Assembly (NCBI GenBank): GCA_963590415.1
Contig: CAVAPB010000014.1
Coordinates: 3,202 to 67,201, forward strand
Length of the DNA stretch: 64,000 bases
DNA from: Fimenecus sp963590415
GTDB taxonomy: Bacteria; Bacillota; Clostridia; Oscillospirales; Acutalibacteraceae
Direction of reading: 5' to 3'
Part shown: in pieces, positions 50,727-59,398 of the stretch
Numbering within the stretch: the stretch's first letter is position 1
Layout of the letters: each line of letters begins with the position of its first letter
The notes under the pieces: model-generated
Told to the model about the DNA's origin: nothing
The model's database searches: none
What the model saw: only the letters and a program-made list of their open reading frames with translations
Translations under genes and position numbers: made by a program

Positions 50727-53700
50727 ATGTCCACAAAATCAGATTTGAAGGTGCTTTTAGGTGTTGACGGCGAGGCAGAGTTTTCACGGAAAATGAACGC
50801 TCTTGCAAAACAGCAGCGAGAAATAAGAGACCAAATCAACCTCGCTAATTCTGCACTCGGTGTAAATGCAAGTGCTTATGATAAGGCGAAGGTTGCTGCT
50901 GAAGGGCTTACAAAACAGATTGAATTACAAAAAAATCGCATAAGCGAGCTTGAAGCGAATTATCAAAAGGCGAAAACCGAACAGGGCGAACTTTCAAAAA
51001 CAACGATTGACCTTAAACACGATTATGACTCTGCACAAATCAAGCTTAATGACATGAAAAATCAGCTTGAAGAGGCAAACAAGGTTATTGCGGCTCATGA
51101 AAACAAGTTCAGACAGGCAACAGACGCCGTGGAACATTACGGCGACAGGGTTAATAATATAGGCGGTAAGGTTGAAAATGTAGGCAATACACTTTCGAAA
51201 AAACTTACAGTGCCGATTGTTACCGCAGGAGTTGCCGCCGCAAAATCAGCAATAGATTTTGAAAGCGCTTTCGCCGGAGTAAGAAAAACTGTAGACGCAA
51301 CCGAGGAAGAATATAAAGCGATGTCAGACGCAACGCTTGATTTATCAACGCAGCTCGCAACATCCGCAACCGAGATTGCGACAGTCGAAGAAGCAGCCGG
51401 TCAGCTTGGTATTTCAAAAGAAAATATCGTTGAGTTTACTAAAGTTATGATTGGACTTGGTATGAGTACGAACATATCAGCTGAAGATGCTGCCTCAGCA
51501 CTTGCGAAAATTGCGAATATAACGAATATGCCTGCCGATAAATACGAGGCTCTCGGCAATGTCATTGTTGCACTTGGTAACAATTTCGCTACGACGGAGT
51601 CTGATATTGTTAATATGACGACACGCCTTGCGGCAACGGGTCAGGTGGTAGGATACACACAGCCGCAGATGTTTGCGATTGCAACTGCCTTGTCTTCGGT
51701 CGGCATTGAAGCAGAGGCGGGCGGCTCCGCATTTTCGAAGCTGTCAAAGGATCTCAGCCTTGCCGTGGCAAAGGGCGGCGAAAGCCTTGAGAAGTGGGCG
51801 AATGTTGCCGGCGTCTCCTCGTCAGAGTTCAAAAAAGCATACGAGGAAGATGCGCTCGGTGCGCTGAATATGTTCATAAAGGGACTCGGCGAGATGCAGA
51901 AGCGCGGTGAAAATTCGGTTTCGGTGCTTGATGATATGGGACTTACGGAAGTAAGACTCTCGAATACGATTCTCGCTCTCGCATCAAGCGAGGATATTCT
52001 CGGACAAGCGCTTGACATAGCAAATGAACAGTGGAAAGACGGAAACGCTTTGCAAACTGAGGTGGATGAACGGCTTAAAACAACTGCTTCAAAGCTTGCA
52101 AACGCTAAGCATGAACTTGAAAAAACAGCGATTATCTTGGGCGATAATTTCTTACCGATAATTCAGGATGTTGCCAAAAAGGTCGGCGAGGTTGCCGAGC
52201 GCTTTGGGGAGCTTGACCCCAAGACACAGCAAGCTATTGTCAAATTCGGTATGATAGCTGCGGCGGCAGGTCCGACAATAAGCATTCTCGGAAAAGTTAC
52301 AAGCGGAATCGGTAATATAACAAGCACAGGCGTTAAAGCGATAAGACTGTTTTCAGACATAAAAACAGGAACATATACAGGTCCGTTAAAGGAGCTTGTG
52401 GGAGCTCTTTCAACCACATCATCGGCGACATCCGGACTTACGGGTGCTTCAACGACTCTTGCGACAACAGTGGGAATGGGCGGACCATTGCTTATTGCAT
52501 TTGCGGCAGCTGCCGCTGTTGCCGGCGGTTTATATCTTGCATACCGCAAATCGACAGAGGGAACAAGAGCGCTCGGAGAAGAGATTGAAAACATATGCTC
52601 AAAGTTCGGTAATCTCGACCAGGAGGTTGAGCAGGCTACAAACTTTCTCACCAAGATGAGTAATAATGTTATCGGAATTGACGAGGAAAAGCAGGCGCAA
52701 ACAGCGCAAAGTCTTGAAAATGTTCAGAAACAGATAACAGAAATTGCAAGGTTAAGAACAGAGCAGAGAAGAGAGCTTACCCAAAAAGAAATCGACAGAC
52801 TTAATGAACTGTTTGCTAAAATGGGCGAACTCAGCCAAGCCGAGCTTGATATGATGTCTGTAAAGCAGGACGCAGTAAAAACAATGGCTGAAAACACCAC
52901 TGAAATGGACAAACAGCATGCCGATGAGCTAATCAAAACCGCAACAGATACTAAAGATGAAGTTATAGCGGCTGCCGAAGCTCAGTATAAAAACACGGTT
53001 CTTCTTGCTCAGCAAGCATATGATGAAGAGAAGTCTATAACAAAAGAACAACTTGACCAGAAAGTTGCTGATGCTGCGGCGGAAAAACAACAGGCTATTG
53101 ATGCGGCAAACCAAAAGTACGGAGAAACTTACGCTGTTATAACAAATGCGTTTTACGAGCAGGAACTCGCTACCGATGAACACATTCAAAAAATAAATGC
53201 GCTTAATGAGCAGAAGGCGCAAAAGGAAGCTGAACTTGACGAATTAACAAAACAGCAAGGTTTCGAGTCGAGCTTTTATTTGAAAATAAAAGCTCTGGAA
53301 TTAGGGCATCAAATTGACGATATAAACGGTCAAATAGCAGATTCATACGGTAAGGTTAATCAAGATACGCTCGCTTCATGGATGGAAATGTCTATGAATA
53401 CCGAATTGTACGGCGGAAAAATATCTGAAGAAAGCAGAATTACAGCGGATAATTTTATAGACAATTTTGATGATTTGCCCAAAAAGACAAAAGAAGCATT
53501 TCAAAACGCTATGCAAGGCGCCTTGGACGGATTAAAAGAAAAGCAAGAGGATTTGTTCAATAAAGCATCCAATGTTGCCGGAAGCTTTATTAACAAAATC
53601 AAAACCAAATTTGACGAACATTCTCCGTCAAAAGTTATGAAAAAAATCTTTGAATATGCTATACAGGGCGGTGTTATAGGCGTTGATGAGAAGGCGCCGG

Positions 53701-54059
53701 AGCTTATAAACTCTGCCGGAGAGGTTGCAGACGATTTTATAGACAGATTTGACATCACGCCCGAAATGAAAGCGAGTCTCAGACTGAGCATGAAAGGTTT
53801 GGAAGACCTTGACATTAACTCAAGACTTGCACGGCTTTCGACGAGTGCAATGACTGTGTCAAAGGCTTATGAGCAACAGCAGGAAAATGACAGAAGAGTT
53901 TACAGCTCGAGCAGTTCTACGACACACGAATACGGTGGATTTGTCGGTCTTAGGGTCGAAAATATGACCGTGCAAAATGAAAGCGATATAGGTTTGCTTG
54001 CTGACCGTGTTGTAAACGAGCTTGTTAATATGTGCAAGGCAAAGGGGGTTAAAATATGA
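50727..54059 (+). CDS. Tail tape measure protein
   Basis: The 1110-residue protein is the longest of the prophage, as expected. It starts with coiled coil, and a TMP core follows (KSAIDFESAFAGVRKTVDATEEE). A hydrophobic Gly/Ala-rich section lies around residues 570-610, then a long charged coiled coil and a C-terminal part with DEHSPSKVMKKIFEY, common in these proteins. It sets tail length (about 165 nm by the usual 1.5 A per residue rule). It overlaps the next gene by 4 bases. Confidence 0.93.
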   Translation: MSTKSDLKVLLGVDGEAEFSRKMNALAKQQREIRDQINLANSALGVNASAYDKAKVAAEGLTKQIELQKNRISELEANYQKAKTEQGELSKTTIDLKHDYDSAQIKLNDMKNQLEEANKVIAAHENKFRQATDAVEHYGDRVNNIGGKVENVGNTLSKKLTVPIVTAGVAAAKSAIDFESAFAGVRKTVDATEEEYKAMSDATLDLSTQLATSATEIATVEEAAGQLGISKENIVEFTKVMIGLGMSTNISAEDAASALAKIANITNMPADKYEALGNVIVALGNNFATTESDIVNMTTRLAATGQVVGYTQPQMFAIATALSSVGIEAEAGGSAFSKLSKDLSLAVAKGGESLEKWANVAGVSSSEFKKAYEEDALGALNMFIKGLGEMQKRGENSVSVLDDMGLTEVRLSNTILALASSEDILGQALDIANEQWKDGNALQTEVDERLKTTASKLANAKHELEKTAIILGDNFLPIIQDVAKKVGEVAERFGELDPKTQQAIVKFGMIAAAAGPTISILGKVTSGIGNITSTGVKAIRLFSDIKTGTYTGPLKELVGALSTTSSATSGLTGASTTLATTVGMGGPLLIAFAAAAAVAGGLYLAYRKSTEGTRALGEEIENICSKFGNLDQEVEQATNFLTKMSNNVIGIDEEKQAQTAQSLENVQKQITEIARLRTEQRRELTQKEIDRLNELFAKMGELSQAELDMMSVKQDAVKTMAENTTEMDKQHADELIKTATDTKDEVIAAAEAQYKNTVLLAQQAYDEEKSITKEQLDQKVADAAAEKQQAIDAANQKYGETYAVITNAFYEQELATDEHIQKINALNEQKAQKEAELDELTKQQGFESSFYLKIKALELGHQIDDINGQIADSYGKVNQDTLASWMEMSMNTELYGGKISEESRITADNFIDNFDDLPKKTKEAFQNAMQGALDGLKEKQEDLFNKASNVAGSFINKIKTKFDEHSPSKVMKKIFEYAIQGGVIGVDEKAPELINSAGEVADDFIDRFDITPEMKASLRLSMKGLEDLDINSRLARLSTSAMTVSKAYEQQQENDRRVYSSSSSTTHEYGGFVGLRVENMTVQNESDIGLLADRVVNELVNMCKAKGVKI

Positions 54060-54877
54060 GTAATTATTTTATTTTTAACGGAAAAGACAGTCGTGATTTT
54101 GAAATTCAGCTTGCAGAATATCCGCCGATAGTTTCTCCCGTGGAAAGAATTGAAACAATAACGGTTCCCGGACGAAGCGGAACACTTCATATGCGGGAGG
54201 GCGAGGGCGTTTACGACAGCTACACAAAGAATTTTGAAATTGTAGCGCTTAATCCCGAACGCATACCCGAAATCAAGAAGTGGTTGAGGGGTCGTGGTGA
54301 GCTGATTGTCGGCAATGAGCTTGATTACATTTATGACGGATATATCAACGCAGAAACAGAGTTTACACGCTTTTTCCGCGGATGGCGTAAGGCTACAATA
54401 CCGATAGAGGTTCAGCCGTTTAAGTTTTCACGAAAAAAGAAACAGATTTATTTTGACAAAACCGAAACGGAATTTGAAATTAACAAAGGTAATGTTTCTG
54501 ATTATGACTTCAATATAGTTGTTAAAGATTTGAAAGAATTTAGACTTAAAAACGCTATATATAAGGTTTTGCTTAACGGAATTGAGATAGCGTGGGGAGA
54601 TAAGCTTGTGTTGGCACTTGTTGCAAATGCACCGTTAGACGAAAACAACAATTTGCCGGAAGCAGACGAAAACAATTACTTTATAAGAACAACTGTTAAT
54701 ATTGCAAAACGCGAAGTAGAAAGCAGGGGCGTAATTGGAGGTAAAAGCGTAAGTTATATTACGCCTATTGAAAGTGAAACAACACCGTTTTTGCAAAAAG
54801 GGAAAAACACCATTCAGCTTATCCGCGGTCCCGAAGATGTAACTATGTATCTTGAGCACAGTGAGGTGCAGTTATGA
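54056..54877 (+). CDS. Distal tail (Dit-like) protein
   Basis: The 273-residue protein follows the tape measure gene and has the Dit/siphovirus tail-component start: NYFIFNGKDSRDFEIQLAEYPPIV, then ERIETITVPGRSGTL (key motif VPGRSG). It forms the baseplate hub. It overlaps the next gene by 4 bases. Confidence 0.82.
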   Translation: MSNYFIFNGKDSRDFEIQLAEYPPIVSPVERIETITVPGRSGTLHMREGEGVYDSYTKNFEIVALNPERIPEIKKWLRGRGELIVGNELDYIYDGYINAETEFTRFFRGWRKATIPIEVQPFKFSRKKKQIYFDKTETEFEINKGNVSDYDFNIVVKDLKEFRLKNAIYKVLLNGIEIAWGDKLVLALVANAPLDENNNLPEADENNYFIRTTVNIAKREVESRGVIGGKSVSYITPIESETTPFLQKGKNTIQLIRGPEDVTMYLEHSEVQL

Positions 54878-55944
54878 TTAAGGCTAACAGCAGTATTATA
54901 TCGCCCTTGAAATGTATAGCTCACGGAGAACTTAACGGAGATTTGAGCCTTGAATTAAGTGTAAGATGCGATTGGTGTTTTGTAAATGCCGACGGTATCA
55001 GGCAAATTGAGAACGGCGATATTATAACCGCTCCGCTTCCCGGCCTTGAAAATGAACAGATGTTTCGCATATATGAGACAAACAGCTCGACAAGTTCGTA
55101 TGAGATTAAATATAAGGCACGGCATATCTTTTATGACCTTGCCGACAATTTCGTAGTTGACACAAGACCCACGGACGCTACACCAAAGCAGGCTGTTGAG
55201 AAACTGTTGGCAAACACAGAGTATGCAACAGAATTTACCGTTGATAAAATTTTTGATGGGGCTCAAAACACGGCTTATTGGCAATACAAAAGCCCTATTG
55301 ATGCACTTATCGGTAACGAAGATAACAGCTTTATTAACCGTTGGGGCGGCGAGCTTCGAAGAGACAATTATAAAATCAGCTTTGTAAAGCCGGATGAACA
55401 GGGTAATGAGGTCTATGTAAAATACGGACACAACCTTAAAGAACTCGGCTTGACAACAAGTCTTGACGATGTTGTGACAAGGATAATGCCGACAGCTTTG
55501 GGAGAAACTCAAAACGAGGTTATAAAGCTTCCAGAGATATATGTTAATTCCGAACATATCGGCGAATATCCTCATCCGAAAATCAAAAGGTATCATTATT
55601 CAGACATTCGCAAGGGAAGTGAGGGTTATGAAACGGACGAGCTGATTTTTGCCGAGTTGAGGAAGAGAGCGGCTGAAGAATTCGCAAAGGGAATTGATTT
55701 GCCGACTCTGTCCGGTAAAGTATCGATTGTTGACCTTTCTCAGACTATCGAATACGCAGGGGCAGAAGCCTATACAATTAACCCGTACGACAGCTTTATT
55801 GTTATAGACAGAGAGGGTAATCAATACTCAACACGCTTGACCTCGTTTGACTATGATTGTTTAGCTTTGCGCTATACAAATCTCGGCTTCGGAGATGTGA
55901 ACACATTAAATAATTTTCAACGGCTGATTAAGGCCGTATCTTAA
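54874..55944 (+). CDS. Phage tail protein (tail-associated, gp27-like)
   Basis: The 356-residue protein matches the tail-endopeptidase/baseplate hub group in the N-terminal two thirds (YEIKYKARHIFYDLADNFV, then NRWGGELRRDNYKISF). It is shorter than forms with a C-terminal peptidase or sugar-binding domain. It lies directly after the Dit-like gene, as usual. Confidence 0.78.
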   Translation: MIKANSSIISPLKCIAHGELNGDLSLELSVRCDWCFVNADGIRQIENGDIITAPLPGLENEQMFRIYETNSSTSSYEIKYKARHIFYDLADNFVVDTRPTDATPKQAVEKLLANTEYATEFTVDKIFDGAQNTAYWQYKSPIDALIGNEDNSFINRWGGELRRDNYKISFVKPDEQGNEVYVKYGHNLKELGLTTSLDDVVTRIMPTALGETQNEVIKLPEIYVNSEHIGEYPHPKIKRYHYSDIRKGSEGYETDELIFAELRKRAAEEFAKGIDLPTLSGKVSIVDLSQTIEYAGAEAYTINPYDSFIVIDREGNQYSTRLTSFDYDCLALRYTNLGFGDVNTLNNFQRLIKAVS

Positions 55945-56000
55945 ATAAGAGTTAGTGTGGAAAATCATGCTAACCCAATTATATCGCCTTCTTACGCCTG

Positions 56001-56054
56001 TTCAGGCAACGCAGGTAAAGCAGGTTGTTTTTAACAAATTATTTGTTGCCTGAA
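56001..56054. repeat. 10-bp inverted repeat before the BppU-like gene
   Basis: TTCAGGCAAC (56001-56010) and GTTGCCTGAA (56045-56054) are perfect arms with a 34-base loop. The gap 55945-56071 contains no gene. Part of it (AGTGTGGAAAA...CTAAC) resembles the candidate small RNA at 32325-32410. Confidence 0.55.
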
Positions 56055-56071
56055 AGGCTATGGTGATTATT

Positions 56072-57103
56072 ATGATAAAAACAATTAAAAAAATTGATGT
56101 GTGTTACTCAAACGCTTCCGTAATTGTAACACCCGTGCAAAATGATGCGGGCAGTAGGTTCCTGGTGGCGGTGCTTACCTCGGAAGGGGAACGGTATGAC
56201 CTGCCGACAGGTTGCACGGTTCAGCTCGCAGTCCGCAAGCCCGACAGCACCGAGACACTTACAGCAGCGATTTGTGAGAACAATACGGTTGTTGCCGAGC
56301 TTACCAATCAGACATTGGCGGTTAAAGGTATAGCAGACGCTCAGATAATTATTTGTTCAGGGGAATCAGTTCTTAAAACTCCGCCGTTCAAGCTTAATAT
56401 TTACGAGCAGATCATATCGGACGATACTGTGGAAAGCACAGATGAATTCAGTGCTTTGAGCAGTTTGCTCAAAAATTATCAGCAGGTTATTTCGGCAGTG
56501 GAAAACAAGCTGGATAAGTCCGGCGGCACAATGTCAGGTAATATAGATATGGGCGGAAACACTGTTGTTAATGTGATGATACCGCAAAATGGTGGAGATG
56601 TTGCAAACAAAGAATATGTTGACGGCGCCACAAGCGGCATAAATGTCATAAAAAAAATAAGGCGGATTGAGCTTGGCACAGGTGAAACGGCTTCGCAGTT
56701 TACGGTCTCAACCGATGAGAACAACAAGCCCGTAAATCTGAAAATTGCTTATATTACAGCGCACTTTATTTTTGAGGCGGCCGATACAAATGCGACAATA
56801 AGAATCAGAACTTCGGCAGCCGACGGACGATATTTTATTTTGCAGAGCGGAGTTCCGAGGAAAAGCGGGTCAATAACGGCGGGTGGTCATGCTACGGCTT
56901 TCGGCGGAAAGATAATTTCCGATTTTTCTTATCAGGTCGGTGTTAACCAGGGAACGGCAAAGGCAACGGGGAATTACTCAACCGTTTCTTCCAACGCAAT
57001 TATCAATACAAATATTCCGTCTGTTGAGGCGTGGCTCTATGATGCAAGCAATCAGTATATAACACTGCAGGCGGGCTCGTTTCTTGAAGTTTGGGGGTGC
57101 TAA
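56072..57103 (+). CDS. BppU-like baseplate/receptor-binding protein
   Basis: The 343-residue protein starts with a BppU-type N-terminal beta domain (FLVAVLTSEGERYDLPTG, then VQLAVRKPDST and PPFKLNIYE). A linker with the tail-fibre-like repeat LDKSGGTMSGNIDMGGNTVVNV follows (motif MSGNIDMGG), then a C-terminal beta-rich domain that probably contacts the host surface. The ATG at 56072 follows GGTGA; an ATG at 56060 is too close to its ribosome site. Confidence 0.75.
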   Translation: MIKTIKKIDVCYSNASVIVTPVQNDAGSRFLVAVLTSEGERYDLPTGCTVQLAVRKPDSTETLTAAICENNTVVAELTNQTLAVKGIADAQIIICSGESVLKTPPFKLNIYEQIISDDTVESTDEFSALSSLLKNYQQVISAVENKLDKSGGTMSGNIDMGGNTVVNVMIPQNGGDVANKEYVDGATSGINVIKKIRRIELGTGETASQFTVSTDENNKPVNLKIAYITAHFIFEAADTNATIRIRTSAADGRYFILQSGVPRKSGSITAGGHATAFGGKIISDFSYQVGVNQGTAKATGNYSTVSSNAIINTNIPSVEAWLYDASNQYITLQAGSFLEVWGC

Positions 57104-57105
57104 AA

Positions 57106-57306
57106 ATGAAAATTAAAATTAACAAAAACGGCGAGTTTATCAAAGTCGAAGCGGCTGAACTTGCCGACAGCGCTTACGAAGAATCAGAAATAAAAGACGG
57201 CTTGACTTCTCTTGCCGAGGGGCTGAGCACGGTAACATCGCTTGCACAAATAAGAAAAGCGGCAAAAGCCGTTTTATCGGACGAGGGGGTGGCTGAAAAT
57301 GAATGA
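57106..57306 (+). CDS. Small hypothetical tail-region protein, 66 residues
   Basis: The ATG at 57106 follows GGGGGTG. The product is acidic, with EAAELADSAYEESEIKDGL. It is encoded between baseplate and lysis genes, as XkdX-like small proteins are. It overlaps the next gene by 8 bases. Confidence 0.55.
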   Translation: MKIKINKNGEFIKVEAAELADSAYEESEIKDGLTSLAEGLSTVTSLAQIRKAAKAVLSDEGVAENE

Positions 57307-57520
57307 GACTGTAATTGTCGGCGTTCTATCTCTTATGGGGACGCTCATCGGAACATTCGGCGGAATTGTAACTTCGTCCAAATTGACGAGTTACCGCATT
57401 GAGCAGCTCGAAAAGAAAGTCGATAAGCACAACAATTTCGCACAGCGGATTCCCGTGCTTGAACAGCAGATTAAGGTCGCAGACCACAGGATTGAAGATT
57501 TAGAGAAAGAAAGAAGGTAA
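57299..57520 (+). CDS. Small membrane protein with coiled coil, lysis-module accessory
   Basis: The 73-residue protein has an N-terminal membrane helix (VIVGVLSLMGTLIGTFGGIV) and a coiled coil (IEQLEKKVDKHNNF). The plan is similar to hemolysin-XhlA-like accessory proteins next to phage holins. The holin gene follows 5 bases later. Confidence 0.65.
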   Translation: MNETVIVGVLSLMGTLIGTFGGIVTSSKLTSYRIEQLEKKVDKHNNFAQRIPVLEQQIKVADHRIEDLEKERR

Positions 57521-57525
57521 AACAA

Positions 57526-57822
57526 ATGAAAATCAACATCAAACAGAGGCTTAAAAACAAGACCTTTGTAATAACCATGCTTACACTCATCATAGCATTT
57601 GTGTATCAGGTGCTTGCGCTTTTCGAGGTTGTGCCCCGTTTCAGTGAGGACACAATCACAAGCGCAGTGATGATTATTGTCAACATTTTAGGCGCCCTCG
57701 GCATACTTGTTGACCCGACGACCGAAGGCATCGGCGACAGTGCAAGAGCGCTTACATACGGAACCGATAAGGATGAGAGACGCATTGACGAAAACACACA
57801 GGGAGGCGGAGAAAATGAGTAA
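57526..57822 (+). CDS. Phage holin, phi-LC3 family
   Basis: The 98-residue protein has two membrane helices: VITMLTLIIAFVYQVLALF and AVMIIVNILGALGILVDP. The C-terminal region has PTTEGIGDSARALTYG, the hallmark of phi-LC3 holins. It makes the membrane pore for the amidase. It overlaps the amidase gene by 8 bases. Confidence 0.92.
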   Translation: MKINIKQRLKNKTFVITMLTLIIAFVYQVLALFEVVPRFSEDTITSAVMIIVNILGALGILVDPTTEGIGDSARALTYGTDKDERRIDENTQGGGENE

Positions 57823-58654
57823 AACTGTATGCATAGACCCCGGACACTACACGGGGTATAATCAGTATCCGGCGGCAAAAGGATATTATGAGGGCAATCA
57901 GATGTGGGCTCTCGCAAATCATCTCAAGACTGTTCTCGAGAGGTGCGGCATAAGGGTAGTTATGACAAAATCTGCCCTCGGGGAAAACCCCGGGCTTACC
58001 ACAAGAGGAGCTACGGCAGGAAAAAACGGAGCAAGTCTTTTTGTTAGCCTGCACTCAAACGCTGTTTCAAATGCGGTTAACGACAATGTAACAGGCGTTG
58101 AGGCTTATTATTCCATTTTCAACGGCAACGGTAAGAATTTCGCCGATAAGCTTTGCTCGTCTGTTGCAGCCACGATGTCAACAAATAACAGGGGTGCAAA
58201 GACACGGAAGGGCTCGGGCAACTGGGACTATTATTCCGTTATCAAGGGCGCGGTTGATTCAGGTTGCAAGGAAGCATATCTCATTGAGCACGGCTTCCAC
58301 ACCTCGCATAAAGACGCCTCATTCTTAATCGTTGACGGAAACCTTAAAAGGATTGCCGAGGCAGAGGGCAAGGTCATTTGTGAGCACCTCGGAATTCCCT
58401 TTGTTTCGGAGTCTGTTCCGACACAGGCAGGAACGACCACGGGCAACAGTTTTCTTGTCAAGGTAATCGATAAGAACCTTAACATACGAAGCGGTCCTTC
58501 CACTTCGTACGGCATCGTCGGTCAGATAAGAGACAAGGGCATATATACGATTGTCGAGACCAGGGGAACGGTCGGAAAAGCAGGCTCTTGGGGTAAGCTT
58601 AAAAGCGGCGCAGGCTGGATAAGTCTTAATAAGTGTTTTGTTAAGCGTGTGTAA
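57815..58654 (+). CDS. N-acetylmuramoyl-L-alanine amidase (endolysin)
   Basis: The 279-residue lysin has an Amidase_3 domain with the zinc ligands in IDPGH (H11), EGNQ (E26) and SLHSNA, and the catalytic Glu in LIEHGFH. A C-terminal SH3b domain (NLNIRSGPSTSYGIV) binds the cell wall. There is no signal peptide; it is released by the holin. The ATG at 57815 is preferred to an in-frame start at 57707. It is the last phage gene. Confidence 0.93.
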   Translation: MSKTVCIDPGHYTGYNQYPAAKGYYEGNQMWALANHLKTVLERCGIRVVMTKSALGENPGLTTRGATAGKNGASLFVSLHSNAVSNAVNDNVTGVEAYYSIFNGNGKNFADKLCSSVAATMSTNNRGAKTRKGSGNWDYYSVIKGAVDSGCKEAYLIEHGFHTSHKDASFLIVDGNLKRIAEAEGKVICEHLGIPFVSESVPTQAGTTTGNSFLVKVIDKNLNIRSGPSTSYGIVGQIRDKGIYTIVETRGTVGKAGSWGKLKSGAGWISLNKCFVKRV

Positions 58655-58680
58655 ACGATAATGGTATCAAAAATGTAAAA

Positions 58681-58721
58681 GCAAACCCGTCGGTTTATTA
58701 TTGCCGACGGGCTTGCTTTTT
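58681..58721. terminator. Strong terminator at the right prophage end
   Basis: GCAAACCCGTCGG and CCGACGGGCTTGC form a 13-position stem with one mispair, followed by TTTTT on the plus strand. On the minus strand a TTTT tail is also present, so cotJ transcription entering from the right could also stop here. Confidence 0.85.
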
Positions 58722-58770
58722 GTCTATATATAATAGTATAGAAATATAAGGCGATATAGTGCGTGTGTAA

Positions 58771-58884
58771 TTATAACAAACTGCCATAAAGACCTCCGTA
58801 TTGCGATATTATAATTTGTGCATACTTAGGGTTGGGGTTCTTTATATTTACGGGGTACTGTAACTTTTTCTCATATTGAAACAT
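58771..58884 (-). pseudogene. cotJC: cotJC, 5' part, cut by the prophage
   Basis: The first 31 codons read MFQYEKKLQYPVNIKNPNPK, then YAQIIISQYGG, the typical CotJC N-terminus. After GGT the reading frame enters phage DNA, adds six foreign residues and stops at 58771-58773. The ATG overlaps the cotJB stop by one base, so the gene is in place in the cotJ operon. The rest of the gene is at 30226-30746. In the integrated state only this short fragment can be made from the operon. Confidence 0.95.
58791..58796. other. Right attachment-site core (GACCTC)
   Basis: This is the second copy of the six-base core; right of it is cotJC, left of it phage DNA. The joined phage ends would give CCATAAAGACCTCTATATGG, a nearly symmetrical site, as expected for attP. 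Confidence 0.85.
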
Positions 58885-59135
58885 CAGCAATCACACTCCT
58901 TGGTTACATCCCACGGCCACGGGTCTTTAAGCCATTCTTCGCCGTCGGCAGGCCGAGTTATAGGTCCGTACTGAGCCTCGAATTCTTTGAGCATGGATTT
59001 ATAAGCTGCCGTATATTCCTTGTATCTCTTTTTTGCCTCTTTGTCACCCGGGTGCGTGTCGAGGTATATATGAAGCTCCCACGCCGCAAACTGCACCGAG
59101 GAAAGGCGAAGTAGCTCCGATTCTCTGTTGCTCAT
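58884..59135 (-). CDS. cotJB: Spore coat protein CotJB
   Basis: The 83-residue protein has the CotJB pattern: RLSSVQFAAWELHIYLDTHP near the start and a C-terminal PWPWD segment. It is a spore coat assembly protein made in the mother cell. The ATG at 59135 gives an ATGA overlap with the cotJA stop and good distance to GGAGG; an ATG at 59141 is too near. It is intact. Confidence 0.93.
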   Translation of the reverse strand: MSNRESELLRLSSVQFAAWELHIYLDTHPGDKEAKKRYKEYTAAYKSMLKEFEAQYGPITRPADGEEWLKDPWPWDVTKECDC

Positions 59136-59362
59136 ATGCATTTACCTCCCAAAAACGGCTTGTTAAGGTCGGAAAATGCCGTTCCGTACTTCAGTGCCGC
59201 TTCCGGCTTATACATTGTCGTATCAGTCTGAAACGGCACATAAGCCATTGCCGTAACGACTGTGTCGGGCAGCGCTGAAGTGCCGTAATATGAATCTGTG
59301 CTGCAAATACTTATTTCACAGCTGTCATTTTCGGTAATTTTGCATTTTTCTTTTATATCCAA
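59132..59362 (-). CDS. cotJA: Spore coat protein CotJA
   Basis: The 76-residue protein has the CotJA pattern in its second half: AMAYVPFQTDTTMYKPEAAL (Pro and Tyr rich) and PFLGG near the end. It starts the cotJ operon. The start is TTG, 8 bases after AAGGAG. It overlaps cotJB by four bases. Confidence 0.88.
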   Translation of the reverse strand: MDIKEKCKITENDSCEISICSTDSYYGTSALPDTVVTAMAYVPFQTDTTMYKPEAALKYGTAFSDLNKPFLGGKCI

Positions 59363-59398
59363 TGTAAGCTCTCCTTGTTGTTTTTTGCTCCCCGTTTT

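Larger units (their letters stand above)
30741..58796. mobile_element. 28,050-bp siphovirus-type prophage inserted in cotJC
   Basis: The element runs from one GACCTC core to the other. It carries a large serine recombinase at the left end, a divergent repressor/Cro-like switch, a HUH Rep, small early genes, then a packaging-head-tail-lysis order typical of long-tailed phages with an HK97-like capsid: HNH, TerS, TerL, portal, protease, major capsid, connectors, major tail protein, tape measure, Dit-like, tail, BppU-like, holin, amidase. Four genes at the left point left, apart from one 51-codon gene; the rest point right. One small early gene is frameshifted; otherwise it seems intact. Excision would restore cotJC in frame. 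Integration in a sporulation gene with the recombinase at the junction matches known intervening elements (skin, SPbeta). Confidence 0.95.

Noticed and set aside
50170..50727. Programmed frameshift in the tail assembly chaperone gene
   Set aside because: No slippery heptamer and no overlapping second frame were found before the tape measure gene 17 bases downstream.
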